DNA of 8,990 nt. Source: Thiomicrorhabdus sp. GTDB taxonomy: Bacteria > Pseudomonadota > Gammaproteobacteria > Thiomicrospirales > Thiomicrospiraceae. This document shows, one piece after another, positions 6,783-8,990 of the stretch. Under the pieces are notes generated by a model. That model did not search any database. It was not told where the DNA came from and was given only the letters and a program-made list of their open reading frames with translations. The stretch's first letter is position 1, and each line of letters begins with the position of its first letter. The stretch spans positions 1 to 8,990 of the forward strand of contig JAKITH010000040.1 of the NCBI GenBank assembly GCA_021648185.1, in the 5' to 3' direction. The translations under genes and the position numbers were made by a program.

Positions 6783-7358
6783 TTATTTTTGAAATGCTTT
6801 ATGCGATAGATACAGCGAACCAGACACCAATAAAATAGACAGTGCATAATAAAGCAGATCCATTGATTCCGTTGGCTTTAAGAAAATCGCTTGCTCAAAG
6901 AACATAACAATCAAGATCAAGACAATCACTTTTGCCAAACGATCTTTTAACTCATCTAACGAGTTAATAAACAAAATATTGCTTGCGCCATGTTTTGTAC
7001 CTGCCACATCAATTTTAGAGATAAACAGCTCATACAACCCAAGGGCAAAAATCAACATAATTGCGCCCAATAAAAAGCCATCCACCGATCCGACCACATG
7101 TGCAATCGTTTGTGACTTTAACACCGCACGTTCCGCATCTGGCAAACTATGGTAACTCGCTAAATGCGAAATCGTATAATAGACATCAATTGCGGTTAAG
7201 TAAAAAATGGCAAAGGCAGTAATTAAACTGGCCACCACCGCAACCAACACCACAAAACGGCTATTCCATAAAATGGATTCAAAAACTTTCTCCCCCATTC
7301 CTTGCTTTTTTTTCTCACATGCCGTCTCTACAACAGCCTCTTTTTGATGCTCCGCCAT
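6783..7358 (-). CDS. UPF0114 / YqhA-like inner-membrane protein
   Basis: This 191-residue integral membrane protein resembles Escherichia coli YqhA (UPF0114), whose function is unknown. Four hydrophobic helices are seen near residues 35-57, 88-113, 143-160 and 166-185. Family-like stretches are FESILWNSRFVVLVAVV at the first helix, the GFLLGAIMLIFALGLYELFISKID segment split around residue 108, and the amphipathic LDELKDRLAKVIVLILIV. A charged N-terminal tail (MAEHQKEAVVETACEKKK) is longer than in YqhA, accounting for part of the roughly 27 extra residues. The ATG at 7358 lies one base after the hslV stop codon, with GGAGAG within the end of hslV as ribosome site, so the two are certainly cotranscribed. 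The bidirectional terminator follows. Family call good; role unknown. Confidence 0.8.
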   Translation of the reverse strand: MAEHQKEAVVETACEKKKQGMGEKVFESILWNSRFVVLVAVVASLITAFAIFYLTAIDVYYTISHLASYHSLPDAERAVLKSQTIAHVVGSVDGFLLGAIMLIFALGLYELFISKIDVAGTKHGASNILFINSLDELKDRLAKVIVLILIVMFFEQAIFLKPTESMDLLYYALSILLVSGSLYLSHKAFQK

Positions 7359-7359
7359 A

Positions 7360-7896
7360 CTACTCTCCTAATGATTCAATGGTTAAATTATGGTTGGTAT
7401 AAATACATAAATCGCCCGCGATGTGCAATGATTTTTCGACCACATCACGTGCGGATAAATCGGTATTGGCCATTAACGCCGCTGCCGCTGCATGAGCGTA
7501 ACTGCCTCCGGAACCAATGGCGATAAAGTCATCTTGTGGTTCAATCACATCGCCTGTACCTGAGATGAGCAACATATTGTCTTTATCCGCCACCAACATC
7601 ATCGCTTCCAGTTTACGTAAGGCTCGATCAGTACGCCAGTCTTTTGCCATCTCCACTGCGGCACGCATGAGCTGACCATTGTGTGTTTGCAGTCGCGCTT
7701 CAAACCGTTCAAACAAGGTAAACGCATCGGCGGTTGCCCCTGCAAACCCCGCAATCACCTCTTTATTGTATAAACGGCGAACTTTACGCGCATTGCCTTT
7801 CATGACCACATGACCCAACGTGACTTGACCGTCGCCACCAATCACCATCTCGCCATTGCGCTTGGCACATAAAATAGTGGTTCCTCTAAATGACAT
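7360..7896 (-). CDS. hslV: ATP-dependent protease peptidase subunit HslV (ClpQ)
   Basis: HslV is the threonine peptidase ring of the HslUV protease, a two-component proteasome-like complex in the cytoplasm. At 178 residues it has the normal family length. After a five-residue propeptide (MSFRG) the mature N-terminal Thr6-Thr7 is the nucleophile. Lys38 and Gly50 correspond to mature positions 33 and 45 of the active site; the strands [17 protein letters not shown] and [15 protein letters not shown] are typical, and the C-terminal half carries [16 protein letters not shown]. The start is the ATG at 7896 with AAAGGAAG eight bases upstream. Normally hslU follows directly, but here the next gene, one base away, encodes a UPF0114 membrane protein, so the HslU ATPase must be encoded elsewhere, if at all. 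The identification is secure. Confidence 0.96.
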   Translation of the reverse strand: MSFRGTTILCAKRNGEMVIGGDGQVTLGHVVMKGNARKVRRLYNKEVIAGFAGATADAFTLFERFEARLQTHNGQLMRAAVEMAKDWRTDRALRKLEAMMLVADKDNMLLISGTGDVIEPQDDFIAIGSGGSYAHAAAAALMANTDLSARDVVEKSLHIAGDLCIYTNHNLTIESLGE

Positions 7897-7904
7897 ATTT
7901 TTTC

Positions 7905-7932
7905 TTCCTTTAACTTGAATAAGCGTATTTTA
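7905..7932 (-). promoter_or_regulatory. Candidate hslV -10 box and ribosome site
   Basis: On the minus strand, TAAAAT at 7932-7927 could be a -10 box and AAAGGAAG at 7912-7905 is the ribosome site. I found no good TTGACA-like -35 box at 17-18 bases and no clear heat-shock sigma-32 pattern (CTTGAA/CCCCAT), although hslV is heat-shock controlled in enterics. Low certainty for the promoter, good for the ribosome site. Confidence 0.35.
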
Positions 7933-7967
7933 CGTGAAAAACAGGTGTTATTCGAACTATTAAAATT

Positions 7968-8060
7968 CAAATTAAATTCTCACTCATAAAAAATAGATTA
8001 TTTTGGTTTCATTAATTATCGCCTGCATCATTTCTGTTACAGCAATTACCGCACTCTTCT
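7968..8060 (+). pseudogene. Broken 5' end of a sensor histidine kinase (first membrane segment in other frames)
   Basis: Upstream of the open kinase frame, one frame reads QIKFSLIKNRLFWFH then stop (TAA at 8013), which looks like the basic start of a kinase N terminus. The frame beginning at 8003 continues as a strongly hydrophobic run (LIIACIISVTAITALFFAWYF), typical of a first transmembrane helix, and stops at 8111. Neither has a usable ATG. Read together they suggest a first membrane helix directly followed, after a frame change and loss of the periplasmic domain, by the second helix and the HAMP region. The frame assignments are seen directly; decay by deletion plus frameshift is inferred. 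Confidence 0.5.
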
Positions 8061-8954
8061 TTGCTTGGTATTTTTATTTGGTTTGGTATTGGCCAAAGCC
8101 TCCAGCCATTTAAAAAAATATCACAACAATTGTCACAAAGAAAGACCATCGATTTATCGTCCATTGACGAGAACAATATACCCAACGAAGTGCGCCCGCT
8201 AACCTCTTCGGTTAACCAATTATTCGCGCAGATGAAAACAGCTTTTGATACGGAAAGACGGTTTACATCCGATGCGGCTCATGAATTACGGACTCCCTTG
8301 GCTGCGCTGAAAACACATGCGGAGGTTGCTTTAAAAGCTGACAACTATGAAGAACAACGTAAAGCGCTGAGCCAAGTGGTTCAAGGCGTCAATCGAGCCA
8401 CCCGATTGGTCGAACAGCTATTGACACTGGCCAGACTAGACCCGGACACCGGTTTTAGCAACATCCGTCGTTTTGACTTGTTCATTGTGGCCGAAGATGT
8501 TTTAAGCACTCAAGCGATTTTAGCTATCGGTAAAAACATAGAAATTAGCTTGGCAGGAACTCGCGGAAAATTCGTCGCAGGTAATTCCGAAGCCATTGGC
8601 GTTTTAATGCGAAACCTCATCGACAACGCGATTCGTTACACTCCGCGAGATGGAGAAGTAGAGGTGAGTATTGCACGCAAAAAAAACACCATCATATGGA
8701 CAGTCGCGGACAGTGGACCCGGCATACCCGTAGAAGAACGTGGCAAAATTTTTAATCGTTTTTATCGAAGTCTCGGTACCAAAGAATCGGGCAGTGGGCT
8801 AGGATTATCTATCGTTACTCGCATCGCAGACTTGCACTACTTGACCATTCAGTTGAACACTTCCAAAATGGGCGGCTTGCAAATAGACATTTTATTTTCT
8901 GCAAAAGATCATGAATCAACGGGAACGCTTATCGAGCCGGCTAAGCCAGCATAA
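8061..8954 (+). CDS. Sensor histidine kinase, cytoplasmic part (5'-truncated, probably decayed gene)
   Basis: The open frame codes for about 297 residues of a QseC/PmrB-type sensor kinase. It begins in the end of a membrane helix (LGIFIWFGIG, residues 2-11), followed by a HAMP linker, the H-box FTSDAAHELRTPLAAL with phospho-accepting His74, the N-box RNLIDNAIRYTP, the G1 box VADSGPGIP, the F-box IFNRFYRS and the G2 box GSGLGLSIV. All catalytic boxes are intact. What is missing is the front: the family usually has 430-480 residues with two helices around a periplasmic sensor of about 100-140 residues. The only start here is TTG at 8061, without a ribosome site. No response-regulator gene lies upstream in the window, where hslV runs divergently. 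A soluble or membrane-stub kinase is possible, but a degraded copy is more likely. Confidence 0.7.
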   Translation: MLGIFIWFGIGQSLQPFKKISQQLSQRKTIDLSSIDENNIPNEVRPLTSSVNQLFAQMKTAFDTERRFTSDAAHELRTPLAALKTHAEVALKADNYEEQRKALSQVVQGVNRATRLVEQLLTLARLDPDTGFSNIRRFDLFIVAEDVLSTQAILAIGKNIEISLAGTRGKFVAGNSEAIGVLMRNLIDNAIRYTPRDGEVEVSIARKKNTIIWTVADSGPGIPVEERGKIFNRFYRSLGTKESGSGLGLSIVTRIADLHYLTIQLNTSKMGGLQIDILFSAKDHESTGTLIEPAKPA

Positions 8955-8956
8955 AA

Positions 8957-8986
8957 GCATGGCGTTATTTCGCTGCGTAGTTTTTT
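8957..8986 (+). terminator. Weak possible terminator after the kinase
   Basis: GCG at 8963-8965 can pair with CGC at 8971-8973 and the stem can be extended by wobble and one mismatch; six T follow at 8981-8986. The stem is weak, so this is only a candidate. Confidence 0.25.
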
Positions 8987-8990
8987 GGAT

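Noticed and set aside
8065..8090. Direct repeat TTGGTATT (8065-8072 and 8083-8090) as a deletion scar in the kinase
   Set aside because: The copies are 18 bases apart in a T-rich stretch, so chance is a fair explanation and the spacing does not explain the frame change.

Overview
The window looks like chromosomal DNA of a gammaproteobacterium. The evidence is a FeoB/FeoC ferrous iron locus, a proteobacterial HslV, an OprO/OprP-type outer-membrane porin, a QseC/PmrB-type histidine kinase and a moderate base composition. The style of the proteins would fit a marine sulfur-oxidiser of the Thiomicrospira/Hydrogenovibrio group, but that placement is an inference and is not proven by the sequence.

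Layout. (1) Positions 1-1541, + strand: the 3' two-thirds or less of feoB, then a small FeoC-like protein, closed by a strong intrinsic terminator whose stem begins inside the feoC stop codon. (2) Positions 1542-1789: an AT-rich leader with a striking 16-bp perfect inverted repeat. (3) Positions 1790-6713, + strand: a compact four-gene cassette encoding a DUF1611/MobB-like P-loop NTPase, a half-size ABC exporter, an alpha/beta hydrolase and an OprP-like porin. Gaps are 0, 13 and 12 bases, so one transcript is very likely. (4) Positions 6732-6761: a symmetrical A-tract/GC-stem/T-tract terminator serving both converging operons. (5) Positions 7896-6783, - strand: hslV followed one base later by a UPF0114/YqhA-like membrane protein gene; hslU is not next to hslV. 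(6) Positions 7968-8954, + strand: a sensor histidine kinase whose cytoplasmic part is intact but whose 5' end is broken. Membrane-segment remnants lie in another frame, there is no ATG, and the periplasmic domain is missing.

How the genes fit together. The Feo genes import Fe(II) across the inner membrane. The four-gene cassette joins a cytoplasmic nucleotide-dependent enzyme, an inner-membrane ABC pump, a soluble hydrolase and an outer-membrane channel. This reads as a make, move and process pathway for one small molecule across both membranes. I do not recognise it as a described system, and it is the best candidate for something new here. HslV is the peptidase of a stress protease and needs an HslU ATPase encoded elsewhere.

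No tRNA, rRNA, CRISPR array, transposase or phage gene was seen.
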